Positions 16,701 to 23,720 of a stretch of DNA of 64,000 bases are shown one piece after another. The stretch is taken from positions 310,001 through 374,000 of the forward strand of contig NZ_JOAG01000015.1 of the NCBI RefSeq assembly GCF_000725485.1, written 5' to 3'. This stretch comes from Nonomuraea candida (lineage in GTDB: Bacteria > Actinomycetota > Actinomycetes > Streptosporangiales > Streptosporangiaceae). The notes under the pieces were generated by a model, which worked only from the letters and a program-made list of their open reading frames with translations, had not been told where the DNA came from and ran no database searches. Made by a program: the position numbers and the translations under genes. Within the stretch, counting starts at the first letter, position 1; each line of letters starts with the position of its first letter.

Positions 16701-18946
16701 GGCTGACGGCCGAGCTCCTGACCCCCGGCGAGGAGGACGAGCTCCTGCTGACCCGGCGGGGCCGTTTCGTCCCGCGCCTGGTGGAGACGCCCGCCCCCGC
16801 CGTCCCGGCGTCCGCCGGTGCCACGGAGCCGGACGCCTTCCGGCTGGCCGTGTCCGACCCCGGCCTGTCGTACAAGCTGGGCTGGGAACAGGCGGAGATG
16901 CCCGCGCCGGGCCCGGGACAGGCGCTGGTCGAGGTGCGGGCGATCGGGCTGAACTTCCGCGACGTGATGTTCGTGGTGAACCTGCTGCCGGCCGAGGCGG
17001 TCGAGGCCGTCTTCGGCGGCCACGAACTGGGCCTGGAATGCGCCGGCACCGTCGTCGCCGTCGGGCCGGAGGTCACCCGGGTCAAGCCCGGTGACCGGGT
17101 GGCGGCGCCGGGGCCCGTCGGGTTCGGCAGCCACGCCCTGATCGACGCGAGCGTGGCCGGCCACATCCCGGACGGGATGACGTTCGCCCAGGCCACCACC
17201 CTGCCCATGGCCTGCTCCACCGTCTACCACGCGCTGCACAACTGTGCCCGCCTCAAGCCCGGGGAGAGCGTGCTGGTCCACGGCGGTGCGGGCGGTGTCG
17301 GGCTGGCCGCGCTGGAGTACGCGCGGCTGACCGGCGCACGCGTGATCGCCACGGCCGGCAGCCCCGCCAAACGCGACCTGCTGCGCGCGCTCGGCGCCGA
17401 CCACGTGCTCGACTCGCGCAGCCTGCGCTTCGCCGAGCAGGTCAGGCAGCTGACCGGAGGCCGTGGCGTGGACGTCGTGCTGAACTCGCTGGCGGGCGAG
17501 GCCATCAGCCGCGGCCTGGAGTGTCTGGGGCACGGTGGCCGCTTCGTGGAGCTGGGCAAACGTGACATCTACCAGAGCGGGCACCTGCCGTTGCGGCCCT
17601 TCGGCGACAACATCTCCTTCTTCGGGGTCGACGTCGGCACGCTGCTGTGGAAGAACCCGGCCGTGGTCGCCGAAGGCAGGGTGGCGGGCTCCCTCCTGGA
17701 CCGCCTGCGCCCGCTGCCGCACACGGTGTATCCCGCCGAGCGCGTCGCCGACGCCTTCGCGCTGATGCGGCACTCCCGGCACGTCGGGAAGGTGGTCGTC
17801 TCCCTCGATCCGCGCGACGAGCCGGTCATGGTGCGGACGCGGCCGGTCCCGCCGGGCCGCGGCTCCGGCGGCACGTACCTGATCACGGGCGGGCTGACCG
17901 GGTTCGGCGCGGCCACCGCCCGTCACCTCGCCCGCGCCGGGGTCCGGCGCCTGGCGCTCGTCGGCCGCCGCGGCGCGGACACCCCCGAGGCGCCCGCGCT
18001 GCTGGCGGAGCTGGCGGCGCTCGGGGCGCGGGCCCGCGCGTACGCCGCGGACGTCGCCGACCGCGACGCCATGCGCGAGATCCTGCGCGAGCTGGACGCC
18101 GGCGGCCACCTGGTGCGCGGGGTCGTGCACGCCGCCATGCACCTCGACGACGGGGCGCTGGCCGACCTGTCCGACGACCGGATCAGGGCCGTGCTGCGCC
18201 CCAAGATCGCCGGCGCCCTGGTCCTCGACGAGCTCACCGCCGGCCTGCCCCTGGAGGCGTTCATCCTGTACTCGTCGCTGACCACGATCGGCAACATCGG
18301 CCAGGCGCCCTACGTGTCGGCCAACCTGTTCCTGGAGGCGCTGGCCCGCCGGCGCAGGGCGCAGGGCCGGCCGGCGCTGGCGGTCTGCCTGGGCGCGCTC
18401 GCCGGCACCGGCGTCCTGGCCCACGGCACCCAGGCCGAGGCCCTGGCCAAGCTCGGCATCCACTCCCTGGCCACCGGCAAGGCGCTGGCCGCCGTGGACG
18501 ACATGCTCGCCGAGCACGCCGACGTCGCGGCCGTGGGCCGCTGCGACTGGGCCCGCATGCGACAGCTGCTGCCCGGGCTGCGCAGGCCCTGGCTGTCGGC
18601 GGTGCTGCCGCCCGGCGCCGACCTCGACCTCGACACCGGCGACCTGCTGGCGAAGCTGGCGACGATGAGCGGCGAGGAGATGCACGCCTACGTCGCCGAA
18701 CACCTCACGGCGCTGCTGTCCACCGTGCTGCTCATCCCCGCCGCCGACATCGACCCCGACCGGCGGCTGGACGAGTACGGCATGGACTCGCTCATGGCCA
18801 CCGACCTGCTCGTGTCCATCCGGCACCAGTTCGGCGTGGACATCCCGCCCATGGAGCTGGCCCGCGGCGCCGGGACGATCAACGACATCACCCGTACGGC
18901 GCTGCTGCACCTCGGCCTCCAATCCGCCGCCAAGGACGCGCCATGA
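10754..18946 (+). CDS. Highly reducing type I polyketide synthase, KS-AT-DH-MT-psiKR-ER-KR-ACP
   Basis: The 2730-residue protein has one full extension module in the order of fungal-style highly reducing synthases. KS (24-445): DTACSSS with Cys194, His329 in HGTGT, His367 in NVGH. AT (650-955): GHSVG with Ser743, YPFHS motif; malonyl use is likely, not certain. DH (1040-1320): HRTGGVAVMP with His1072, and Asp1237 in LLDSGLQ. C-methyltransferase (1355-1760): LEVGAGTGGTT near 1547. Structural psiKR (1770-2010). ER (2028-2352): HGGAGGVG. KR (2371-2600): TGGLTGFG, LDD (B-type signature), Tyr2520. ACP (2642-2720): GMDSL, Ser2679. No thioesterase follows. A single module suggests iterative use. Tandem-repeat insertions sit in three linkers and in the MT. 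The stop overlaps the OleA-like start (ATGA). Confidence 0.95.
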   Translation: MRDAEADHRRTAAEETGRPRPGQPVAIVGTGCRLPGGIMSLEALWSALIRGDDLVSTVPPDRFETDRYVDESIPRPNRSYTRAGGFLDDVATFDAAYFGITPKEAVAMDPQQRLMLEMAAEAFDDAGIDPARLAGSDTGVFVGVSDPSYGALQAMEPGAVGPYTMSGSTLSIVANRLSHAFDLRGPSMSIDTACSSSLQAVERAYRALIDGSCRTALAGGINVLLGPMGFIGFSQASMLSPTGRCRAFSADADGFVRAEGGGVVVLKRLADALADGDRVHGVIIGAAANNDGHTMGLALPNAEAQEALLRQVYDTCGISPDEVAYVEAHGTGTQVGDPAECRALGRALGMRRAGRLPIGSVKTNVGHLEPASGMPGLFKALLVLRHRTIPPSLHAASLNPDIDFDGLGLSVATRARALPEVSGRIVVGVNSFGFGGANVHVALAPAPGEIPARPSPGRQHNQVISARPAGPLQEAHPPTEPAGQETHPPAEPASQEPRPPAGPAAQETQPSSGSAGQEAGELPFVVSARSPAALAEAVARAAEHLKSVDEHDFYHVAYTATRRRALHPHRAVVLAPSAAEAAAGLSGLRTGAPDQAVTSPGRQAAPDQAAVSANGHGSLDRTAVAAASRTALGQAADVAGAVAGEAMAHGRVALVFCGNGSQWAGMGADLLADATFRAVVEELDAELTPRLGWSVSKELAAPPDQWRLSETDIAQPLLFTVQAGLVELLAAAGVRPGAVLGHSVGEVAAAYACGALSLSQAAQVIAERGRAQAATRGQGRMAAVGLPETAAVQVLAGHPLLEIAAVNSDRDVTVSGPQESLRLLGESLAAREVFFRELNVDYPFHSAAMDGVREGLCGALADLRPSRARIPMISTVTGDVLTGEELDAEYWWQNVRRPVRFAAAAERALADAFDVLVEVGPHPVLQSYLRRTSGASRVRAAVIPTLRRPEQGRSADATPAAVGGPSVGGPSVGGPSVAQPGVRAVRRAVARIIAAGAEIDWDRYFPRRGEVRTLPAYPWQRQRHWIGTPLSWTRTIGDPSIRHPLLGQRLPMLAPTWYGELNQVRAPWITEHRTGGVAVMPATGYVEMALAAGRLAIPEAGEAVEVDQMAITRALAVPGPSAEQACVQTSLWPETGLLTVASTTLGGQHPREHARARVRPLLRPAPPPLDVAELRARVATPVDVADYYARAAEGRMVWGPEFQVLTGLWTAESEVLATYACPQQRDERYQAHPVLLDSGLQAGVVRLVEALRSGTGYMPAAIGAVRLWSRPEPEGLLHVRETSGSFEEVCWDITVADGDGRVAAELTGVRLRRIPGVHATPVSRYHVELRAAPRPGEPVGAWPAPDPERLLAGAAERLATLRAAWREVGHGDYTARLEETFARALATALMRPTHAEGDEEAEATGHDARHLTTDDLPATCAQPHHRRMLQAALPLLERHGLLERLGEHEVRLAAPGGNPAEALRDLFAGTPFTAQTALAARACLHLPRLLRGEVTAADVLTSGGAAELLDQVHDIGPISLFANRTARALVEQIVRQWPADRPLRILEVGAGTGGTTASLLPVLPADRTRYTITDAAEPALAQLRQRFSGVDFVEYGLLDLNDVPNGELNGDVTGDVTGDVTGAPNAAANADPNADPSGDLTGHLTGGYDLVVAAGCVHLARDVTAALRRLATLLGPGGKLLIAEPHRVEALLPFAGLMPEFWDFTDVDVRPVSPLLSRRGWSQVLTATGYTDIVQAGLESDPDAEEFSVLLATAPTTVSARPEQASPDAAGTGTWIILAEDDRDALPAALATSLESHGAHVSVSPFSDDPAGLTARIHASTDGVTLTIVLGDACDAAPSSPATETIAAAPSEPATQTIAAAPSEPATQTIAAAPSEPATQTIAAAPSGPVTEAVVEQVTRRAALLRAVSLACEELPPDARITLWLVSRPSGALPEPGLAGGPVHPQDAATWGTARSLANEQPRIDLRRLCLHRTGSDETDAARLTAELLTPGEEDELLLTRRGRFVPRLVETPAPAVPASAGATEPDAFRLAVSDPGLSYKLGWEQAEMPAPGPGQALVEVRAIGLNFRDVMFVVNLLPAEAVEAVFGGHELGLECAGTVVAVGPEVTRVKPGDRVAAPGPVGFGSHALIDASVAGHIPDGMTFAQATTLPMACSTVYHALHNCARLKPGESVLVHGGAGGVGLAALEYARLTGARVIATAGSPAKRDLLRALGADHVLDSRSLRFAEQVRQLTGGRGVDVVLNSLAGEAISRGLECLGHGGRFVELGKRDIYQSGHLPLRPFGDNISFFGVDVGTLLWKNPAVVAEGRVAGSLLDRLRPLPHTVYPAERVADAFALMRHSRHVGKVVVSLDPRDEPVMVRTRPVPPGRGSGGTYLITGGLTGFGAATARHLARAGVRRLALVGRRGADTPEAPALLAELAALGARARAYAADVADRDAMREILRELDAGGHLVRGVVHAAMHLDDGALADLSDDRIRAVLRPKIAGALVLDELTAGLPLEAFILYSSLTTIGNIGQAPYVSANLFLEALARRRRAQGRPALAVCLGALAGTGVLAHGTQAEALAKLGIHSLATGKALAAVDDMLAEHADVAAVGRCDWARMRQLLPGLRRPWLSAVLPPGADLDLDTGDLLAKLATMSGEEMHAYVAEHLTALLSTVLLIPAADIDPDRRLDEYGMDSLMATDLLVSIRHQFGVDIPPMELARGAGTINDITRTALLHLGLQSAAKDAP
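12160..12310 (+). repeat. Pro/Glu/Gln-rich repeat in the KS-AT linker
   Basis: Four imperfect 42-45-base units encode PAGQETHPPAEPASQE-like stretches between the KS and the AT docking region of the synthase. Unit length keeps the frame. A flexible linker is implied. Confidence 0.75.
13637..13688 (+). repeat. 15-base tandem repeat after the AT
   Basis: Three units of the GTGGGCGGCCCCTCG type encode VGGPS repeats between the AT and the DH. The second unit differs by two silent changes. Confidence 0.85.
15572..15690 (+). repeat. 12-base repeats inside the methyltransferase domain
   Basis: GGCGACGTGACC units and related GCCGACCCGAAC units encode GDVT and ADPN repeats, inserted between the SAM-binding core and the later strands of the C-methyltransferase. 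They probably form a surface loop, but they make the domain's activity less certain. Confidence 0.8.
16285..16416 (+). repeat. 36-base perfect tandem repeat in the psiKR domain
   Basis: Three identical 36-base copies (starting at 16285, 16321 and 16357) and a partial fourth at 16393 encode TIAAAPSEPATQ. Perfect identity points to recent expansion or active homogenisation. Confidence 0.95.
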
Positions 18947-19962
18947 CCGCCGTCCACTCCCGGCTGGCCGGCGTGGCCGCCCACCTGCCGCAGGCCACCA
19001 TGAGCACGGCGGAGCTGGAGGACCGGCTCGCCGCGCGCAACCCCGCCCTGAAACTGCCCCGGGGCGTCATCCACAGCGGCAGCGGGGTGCGGCGGCGGCA
19101 CATCGCCGCGCCGCACGAGAAGCCCTCGGACCTGGCCGTCCACGCCGCCCGGACGCTGCTCGCCGAGCAGGACCTGCGGGCGGACGACCTCGACCTGATC
19201 ATCTTCGCGGCCGTGACGATGGACGTGATCGAGCCCGCGACCGCGCCTATCGTGGCGGCGAAGCTGGGCGCTGGCTGCCTGGCGTTCGACGTGCGCAACG
19301 CCTGCAACAGCGTGCTGAACGCCATCCAGGTCGCCGACGCGCTCATCGCCGCACGGCGGCACCGGCGGGTGCTGATCTGCTCCGGCGAGATGGCCACCGC
19401 GTTCATGCCGTGGACGCTGTCGGGTACGAAGGAGTTCTTCTCCTTCGCCGCCGCCTACACCGTCGGCGACGCCGGGGCCGCCCTGCTGCTGGAGGCCGCG
19501 GCGGAGCCGGGCGTGCTCGGCCACCGGTTCACCGCCTACCCGGCCGGCTGGGAGGCGGCGACCGTGCGGGCCCTGAACCTGACCACCGACCCGGAGGCCG
19601 ACTGGCCGGTCATCGAGCCGCTCACGGTCAACGGCGTCGAGCTCGCCCGCAGCCTGGAGCGAACCGACCTCACCGTGCTGCCCAAGGCCATCGCCGAGCT
19701 CGGCCTGGCGTGGGACGACTTCGCGGCCATCTGCGTGCACCAGGCGTCGCTGCCCGCGCTGTGGAAGTTCTGCGAGCACGTGGGAATCCCGCCGGACAAG
19801 GTCGTCGTCACCATCGCCCAGCACGGCAACCTCATCGCCGCCACCCTGCCCGTCCAGCTCGCCCAGGCGGTCGCGGCCGGGCGGGTGCGGCGCGGCGACC
19901 TGGTCGCTCTGGTCGGGCTGGCCAGCGGGTTCAGCGCCGGCATCGTCGTGGTCAGGTGGTGA
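18943..19962 (+). CDS. OleA-like / KAS III-like thiolase-fold condensing enzyme
   Basis: ATG overlaps the PKS stop (ATGA), giving 339 residues. The thiolase-fold triad is present: Cys121 in VRNACNSV, His266 in CVHQAS and Asn296 in QHGNLIAA. OleA enzymes join two acyl thioesters head to head by a Claisen condensation without decarboxylation, giving a beta-keto acid. Company of OleC, OleD and OleB homologues supports this over a fatty-acid KAS III or a starter enzyme. The twist is the PKS fused into the same operon: its ACP-bound chain may be one or both substrates, making this enzyme also the chain-release step. An alternative is a KAS III that primes the synthase. Confidence 0.85.
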   Translation: MTAVHSRLAGVAAHLPQATMSTAELEDRLAARNPALKLPRGVIHSGSGVRRRHIAAPHEKPSDLAVHAARTLLAEQDLRADDLDLIIFAAVTMDVIEPATAPIVAAKLGAGCLAFDVRNACNSVLNAIQVADALIAARRHRRVLICSGEMATAFMPWTLSGTKEFFSFAAAYTVGDAGAALLLEAAAEPGVLGHRFTAYPAGWEAATVRALNLTTDPEADWPVIEPLTVNGVELARSLERTDLTVLPKAIAELGLAWDDFAAICVHQASLPALWKFCEHVGIPPDKVVVTIAQHGNLIAATLPVQLAQAVAAGRVRRGDLVALVGLASGFSAGIVVVRW

Positions 19963-21716
19963 CGCCGAACAGGCCCGGCGCTGCCGGGCCGGCCGGCGTC
20001 GCGGCGGGCGAGCTCCTCGCCCTCCTCGGCCATCACCTCCATGACCGGCCGGACGGCATCGCCTGCCACATCGGAGGCCGCGCGCCGCTGACCGTCGGCA
20101 ACGCCCGGCTGGCGCGGACGGTGGAGGAGACCACCGCCGCCCTGGCCCTGGCCGGGGTGCGCCACGGCATGCGTGCCGTGCTGCTGGTGCACCCCGGGGT
20201 GGACCTCGTGGCGCTGGCGCTGGCACTGCTCCGGCTGGGCGCGGTGCCGGTGCTGGTCGATCCGGGCATGCCGTACGCCGCCATCCGGCGCTGTCTGGAG
20301 CGGGCCGCCCCCGAGGCGTTCATCGGCGTTCCGCTCGCCCAGGCGGCGCGGCTGGCGCTGGGCTGGGCCAGGCGCAGCAACCGCGTCACCATCACGGTGG
20401 GTCCACGCCGGTTCTGGCCGGGTCACACCCTCGCGTCGCTGCGGGCCGCCGCACGCCGCCACGCGCCGGAGCCTCCGGGCCGGCTCACGGGCGCAGGGCC
20501 GCAGGCCGCCGCACGCCGCCTTGCGCGCGAGTATCCGGCAGGAGGGCCCGCGACCGGCTCGCCGTCGTACGCGCCGGCGGCGGGCGACGTCGCCCTGATC
20601 GCCTGCACCTCCGGGTCCACCGGCCCGCCCAAGGGGGTGCCGCTGCGGCACCGCCACCTGGCCGCGCAACTGGAGCTGCTCGGCGGGCTGCGCCTCATCC
20701 GGCCGGACACATCCGTGCTGTCGACGTTCCTGCCGTTCGCGCTGGCCGCCACGGCGCTGGGAGCGACCGCCGTGATCCCCGACGTGGACCCGCGGCGGCC
20801 GATCCGCGCCGACTTCGCCGCCCTGGCCACCGACATCCTGCGCCACCGCGTGACCACCGTGTTCGCGGCCCCGGCGCTGCTGGACCGGCTGGCCCGGCAC
20901 TGTGTCTCCCGGGGCGTGGTGCTCGACACGGTGGAGACCGTCGCGGTGGCGGGGGCCCCGCTGCCGCTGCCCACCCTGGAGCGGGTGCGCCGCTGCCTGC
21001 CCCGGGCGGCCCGGGTGTTGTCGGTCTACGGCGCCACCGAGTGCCTGCCGGTGGCCGCGATCGAGGGCGCCGACCTGCGCGCCGCCGCCGTCGAGCACCC
21101 GGGGACCGGCACCTGCCTGGGCCGGCCGGTGACGGGCGTGCAGGTGCGCGTCATCGGCGTCACCGACCAGGCGATCGGCCTGTGGAGCGACGAGCTCCTC
21201 GTGCCGGTCGGCACGCTGGGCGAGATCCTGGTCGCCTCCCCGGCGCTCGGCGATCCGTACCTCGACGATCCCCGCGCCACCTCCCTGGCCAGGATCGCCG
21301 ACGGGAACCGGGTCTGGCACCGCATGGGCGATCTGGGCCACCTGGACGGCCACGGCAGGCTCTGGTTCGCCGGCCGCAGGTCCGAGCGCGTCCGCGCCCC
21401 TGGCGGCGACCTGTGCACCGAACACGTCGAGCCGCTGTTCGCGGCCCTGCCCGGCGTGCGCCGCACCGCCCTCGTCGGCGTCGGCCCGGCCGGCGCGCAG
21501 CGCCCGATCCTGGTGGTGGAGCGCGAGCCGGGCGCCCGGCGTGCCGGCGTCCGGGCCGCCGTCCTCGAACACGCCGCGCGCCACCCCCACAGCGCCGGCA
21601 TCCAGGAGGTGCTGTTCCATCCGGGCTTTCCCGTGGACGCCCGGCACAACAGCAAGATCCGCCGCCACGTCCTCGCCGCCTGGGCCTCCCGCCGGCTGCG
21701 GGCAGGACTCCGATGA
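19959..21716 (+). CDS. OleC-like AMP-dependent beta-lactone synthetase / acyl-AMP ligase
   Basis: GTG at 19959 overlaps the previous stop (GTGA) and gives 585 residues. ANL-superfamily signatures are clear: phosphate loop TSGSTGPPKG, adenine-binding YGATE, GDLGHLDGHGRLWFAGR, and the C-terminal NSKIRRHVL with the catalytic lysine. The VDARHNSKI tail and the neighbours fit OleC, which adenylates a beta-hydroxy acid and closes it to a beta-lactone. Ordinary fatty-acyl-AMP ligases that load PKSs are an alternative, but those usually precede the synthase. Unlike Micrococcus, OleB and OleC are separate proteins here. Confidence 0.85.
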   Translation: MTPNRPGAAGPAGVAAGELLALLGHHLHDRPDGIACHIGGRAPLTVGNARLARTVEETTAALALAGVRHGMRAVLLVHPGVDLVALALALLRLGAVPVLVDPGMPYAAIRRCLERAAPEAFIGVPLAQAARLALGWARRSNRVTITVGPRRFWPGHTLASLRAAARRHAPEPPGRLTGAGPQAAARRLAREYPAGGPATGSPSYAPAAGDVALIACTSGSTGPPKGVPLRHRHLAAQLELLGGLRLIRPDTSVLSTFLPFALAATALGATAVIPDVDPRRPIRADFAALATDILRHRVTTVFAAPALLDRLARHCVSRGVVLDTVETVAVAGAPLPLPTLERVRRCLPRAARVLSVYGATECLPVAAIEGADLRAAAVEHPGTGTCLGRPVTGVQVRVIGVTDQAIGLWSDELLVPVGTLGEILVASPALGDPYLDDPRATSLARIADGNRVWHRMGDLGHLDGHGRLWFAGRRSERVRAPGGDLCTEHVEPLFAALPGVRRTALVGVGPAGAQRPILVVEREPGARRAGVRAAVLEHAARHPHSAGIQEVLFHPGFPVDARHNSKIRRHVLAAWASRRLRAGLR

Positions 21717-22708
21717 ACGTCCTGGTCACCGGGGCGAGCGGATTCCTCGGCCGGGCCGTGTGCCGGCGGCTGGCCGCCCGCGGCGACACCGTGCACACCC
21801 TGCACCGCCGCCGCCACCCCGAACTGGACGCGCTCGGCCTCACCCAGCACCTGGCCGACCTTCGCGACCCGGCGGCCGTGCACGCCGCGATCTCCGCCTG
21901 CGAGGCGGTGGTGCACTGCGCCGCCCTGGCCGGTGTGCTCGGCCGCGACCGCGACTACCACGAGATCAACGTGACCGGCACGCGCAACGTGCTCGACGCG
22001 TGCGCCCGCCACGGCGCGCGCCTGATCCACATCTCCTCGCCCAGCGTCGTCCACGACGGGCGCGACCTGGAGGGGGTGGACGAAACCATCCCGTACGCGC
22101 GCAGCTTCCCCGGGGCCTATCCCCGCTCCAAAGCCCTGGCCGAACAGCTCGTCCTGGCCGCCGCCGGCCGCGGCCTGCCGGCGCTCGCGCTGCGCCCGCA
22201 CCTCATCTGGGGCCCCGGCGATCCGCACTTCCTGCCCCGGTTCGCCGCCAACCGGCGCCTGCTGTGGCTACTCGGCCCGGCCGACAAGACCATCGACACC
22301 GTCTACATCGACAACGCGGCCGAGGCCTGCCTCCTCGCCCTGGACCGGCTGCGTGCCGGTTCACCGCTGAGCGGACGCGCGTACTTCATCGCCCAGGACG
22401 AGCCCTGCACGTTCGGCGCGTGGGTGAACGCCCTGCTGGCCGCCGCCGGGCACCCGCCGGTGCGGCGGCGGATGCCGCTCGGGCCGGTGAAGGCGGCGGC
22501 CGCGTTCCTGGAGCACGGCCGCACGCTCGCCCGGGCACTCGGCCTGCCCTTCGCGCCGCCGCCGATCCGGTTCCTGGTGGAGCAGGCCTCCACCGCGCAC
22601 TGGTTCGACCTGTCCGCCGCCCGCCGCGACCTCGGCTACCGGCCGCGGGTGAGCACCGCCGAAGGGCTGGCCCGCCTGGCCGCCCACCTCGCGGAGGCCG
22701 GCCGATGA
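21713..22708 (+). CDS. OleD-like NAD(P)-dependent 2-alkyl-3-oxoalkanoate reductase (extended SDR)
   Basis: ATG overlaps the upstream stop (ATGA), giving 331 residues. The Rossmann motif TGASGFLG opens the protein; a serine in HISSPSVVHDG and YPRSK supply the SDR catalytic Ser, Tyr and Lys. Extended SDRs of this sort include 3-beta-hydroxysteroid dehydrogenases and OleD. With OleA, OleC and OleB homologues in one operon, reduction of the OleA beta-keto acid to a beta-hydroxy acid is the natural role. The reduced product is then the OleC substrate. Confidence 0.88.
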   Translation: MNVLVTGASGFLGRAVCRRLAARGDTVHTLHRRRHPELDALGLTQHLADLRDPAAVHAAISACEAVVHCAALAGVLGRDRDYHEINVTGTRNVLDACARHGARLIHISSPSVVHDGRDLEGVDETIPYARSFPGAYPRSKALAEQLVLAAAGRGLPALALRPHLIWGPGDPHFLPRFAANRRLLWLLGPADKTIDTVYIDNAAEACLLALDRLRAGSPLSGRAYFIAQDEPCTFGAWVNALLAAAGHPPVRRRMPLGPVKAAAAFLEHGRTLARALGLPFAPPPIRFLVEQASTAHWFDLSAARRDLGYRPRVSTAEGLARLAAHLAEAGR

Positions 22709-23622
22709 GCCGCTTGGAGGGATACCCGTTCCGCTCCCGCTGGTTCGTCCACTCCGCCCGGGCCGGGCTGCGCCAGCACTACGTGGACGAAGGCGAGGGC
22801 CCGCCCCTGCTGTTCGTGCACGGCAACCCCTCGTGGAGCTACCTGTGGCGGCGTCCCATCCACGCGCTGCGCGACCGCCACCGGTGCATCGCACCCGACC
22901 ACATCGGCATGGGCCTGTCGGACAAGCCGGCCGCCGCCGGCTATCCTCACACGCTCGCCTCCCGCGTCGACGACCTCGACGCCCTCACGGCCCACCTCGT
23001 CGCCGAGCGGGGAGCCCCCGAGCGCGGCTGGACGCTGATCATGCACGACTGGGGCGGCCCGATCGGCATGGCCTGGGCCCGCCGCCACCCCGGCCGCGTC
23101 GCCCGGCTGGTCATCCTCAACACGGCCGCCTTCCCCAACCCGCACGGCGCCCGCGCGCGCCTGCCCCTGCGGCTCCCGCTCTGGCTGCTGCGTGACACCG
23201 CCCTCGGCGCCCGGCTGGTTCTGCGGCACAACCTCTTCGCCCGCGGCGCCACCTGGCGGCCCTTCGGCGTGCGCCGCCACATGCCCGCCTCCGTCCGCGC
23301 CGCCTTCCTCGCCCCCTACGCCCGCCCCGAGCACCGGATCGCGATCCACCGGTTCATCCGCGACATCCCCTTGCGGCCCGGTGACCCGGCCTGGCGGATC
23401 GTGTACGACACGGGGCGGGAGCTGGACCGGTTCGCGAACCGGCCGGCCCTCATCGGCTGGGGCCTGCGCGATCCCGTCTTCGACCCGGTCATGCTCACCT
23501 ACTGGTGCCACGCCCTCCCGCACGCCCGCACCCACGTCTATCCCGACGCCGGCCACTACGTGCTGGAGGACGCGCACGAGCGGCTCATCCCCGAGATCAG
23601 CGACTTCCTCCACGAAGGCTGA
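22705..23622 (+). CDS. OleB-like alpha/beta hydrolase (beta-lactone decarboxylase)
   Basis: ATG overlaps the previous stop (ATGA), giving 305 residues. It has the haloalkane-dehalogenase-like features of OleB: oxyanion region HGNPSWSYLWR, nucleophile Asp in HDWGG rather than Ser, acidic residue in GLRDPVFDP, and general-base His in AGHYVLEDA. OleB opens a beta-lactone by splitting out CO2 and leaves a cis-olefin. Its presence argues that the end product is a hydrocarbon and not a free beta-lactone. It is the last gene of the operon; the next gene is on the other strand. Confidence 0.88.
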   Translation: MSRLEGYPFRSRWFVHSARAGLRQHYVDEGEGPPLLFVHGNPSWSYLWRRPIHALRDRHRCIAPDHIGMGLSDKPAAAGYPHTLASRVDDLDALTAHLVAERGAPERGWTLIMHDWGGPIGMAWARRHPGRVARLVILNTAAFPNPHGARARLPLRLPLWLLRDTALGARLVLRHNLFARGATWRPFGVRRHMPASVRAAFLAPYARPEHRIAIHRFIRDIPLRPGDPAWRIVYDTGRELDRFANRPALIGWGLRDPVFDPVMLTYWCHALPHARTHVYPDAGHYVLEDAHERLIPEISDFLHEG

Positions 23623-23720
23623 GGTCGTCGCCCCGAGCGCGGGCGCGCCGGCACTCGGGCGGGAAGCCGGCACTCCTCGCCGGCCGCCGGCGGGCGCGGG
23701 TCGTCAGGGGGTGCGGGTCT

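Noticed and set aside
18943-19962. Reading the OleA-like gene as a plain FabH for fatty-acid synthesis
   Set aside because: Its operon partners are OleC, OleD and OleB homologues and no fatty-acid synthesis gene is nearby.
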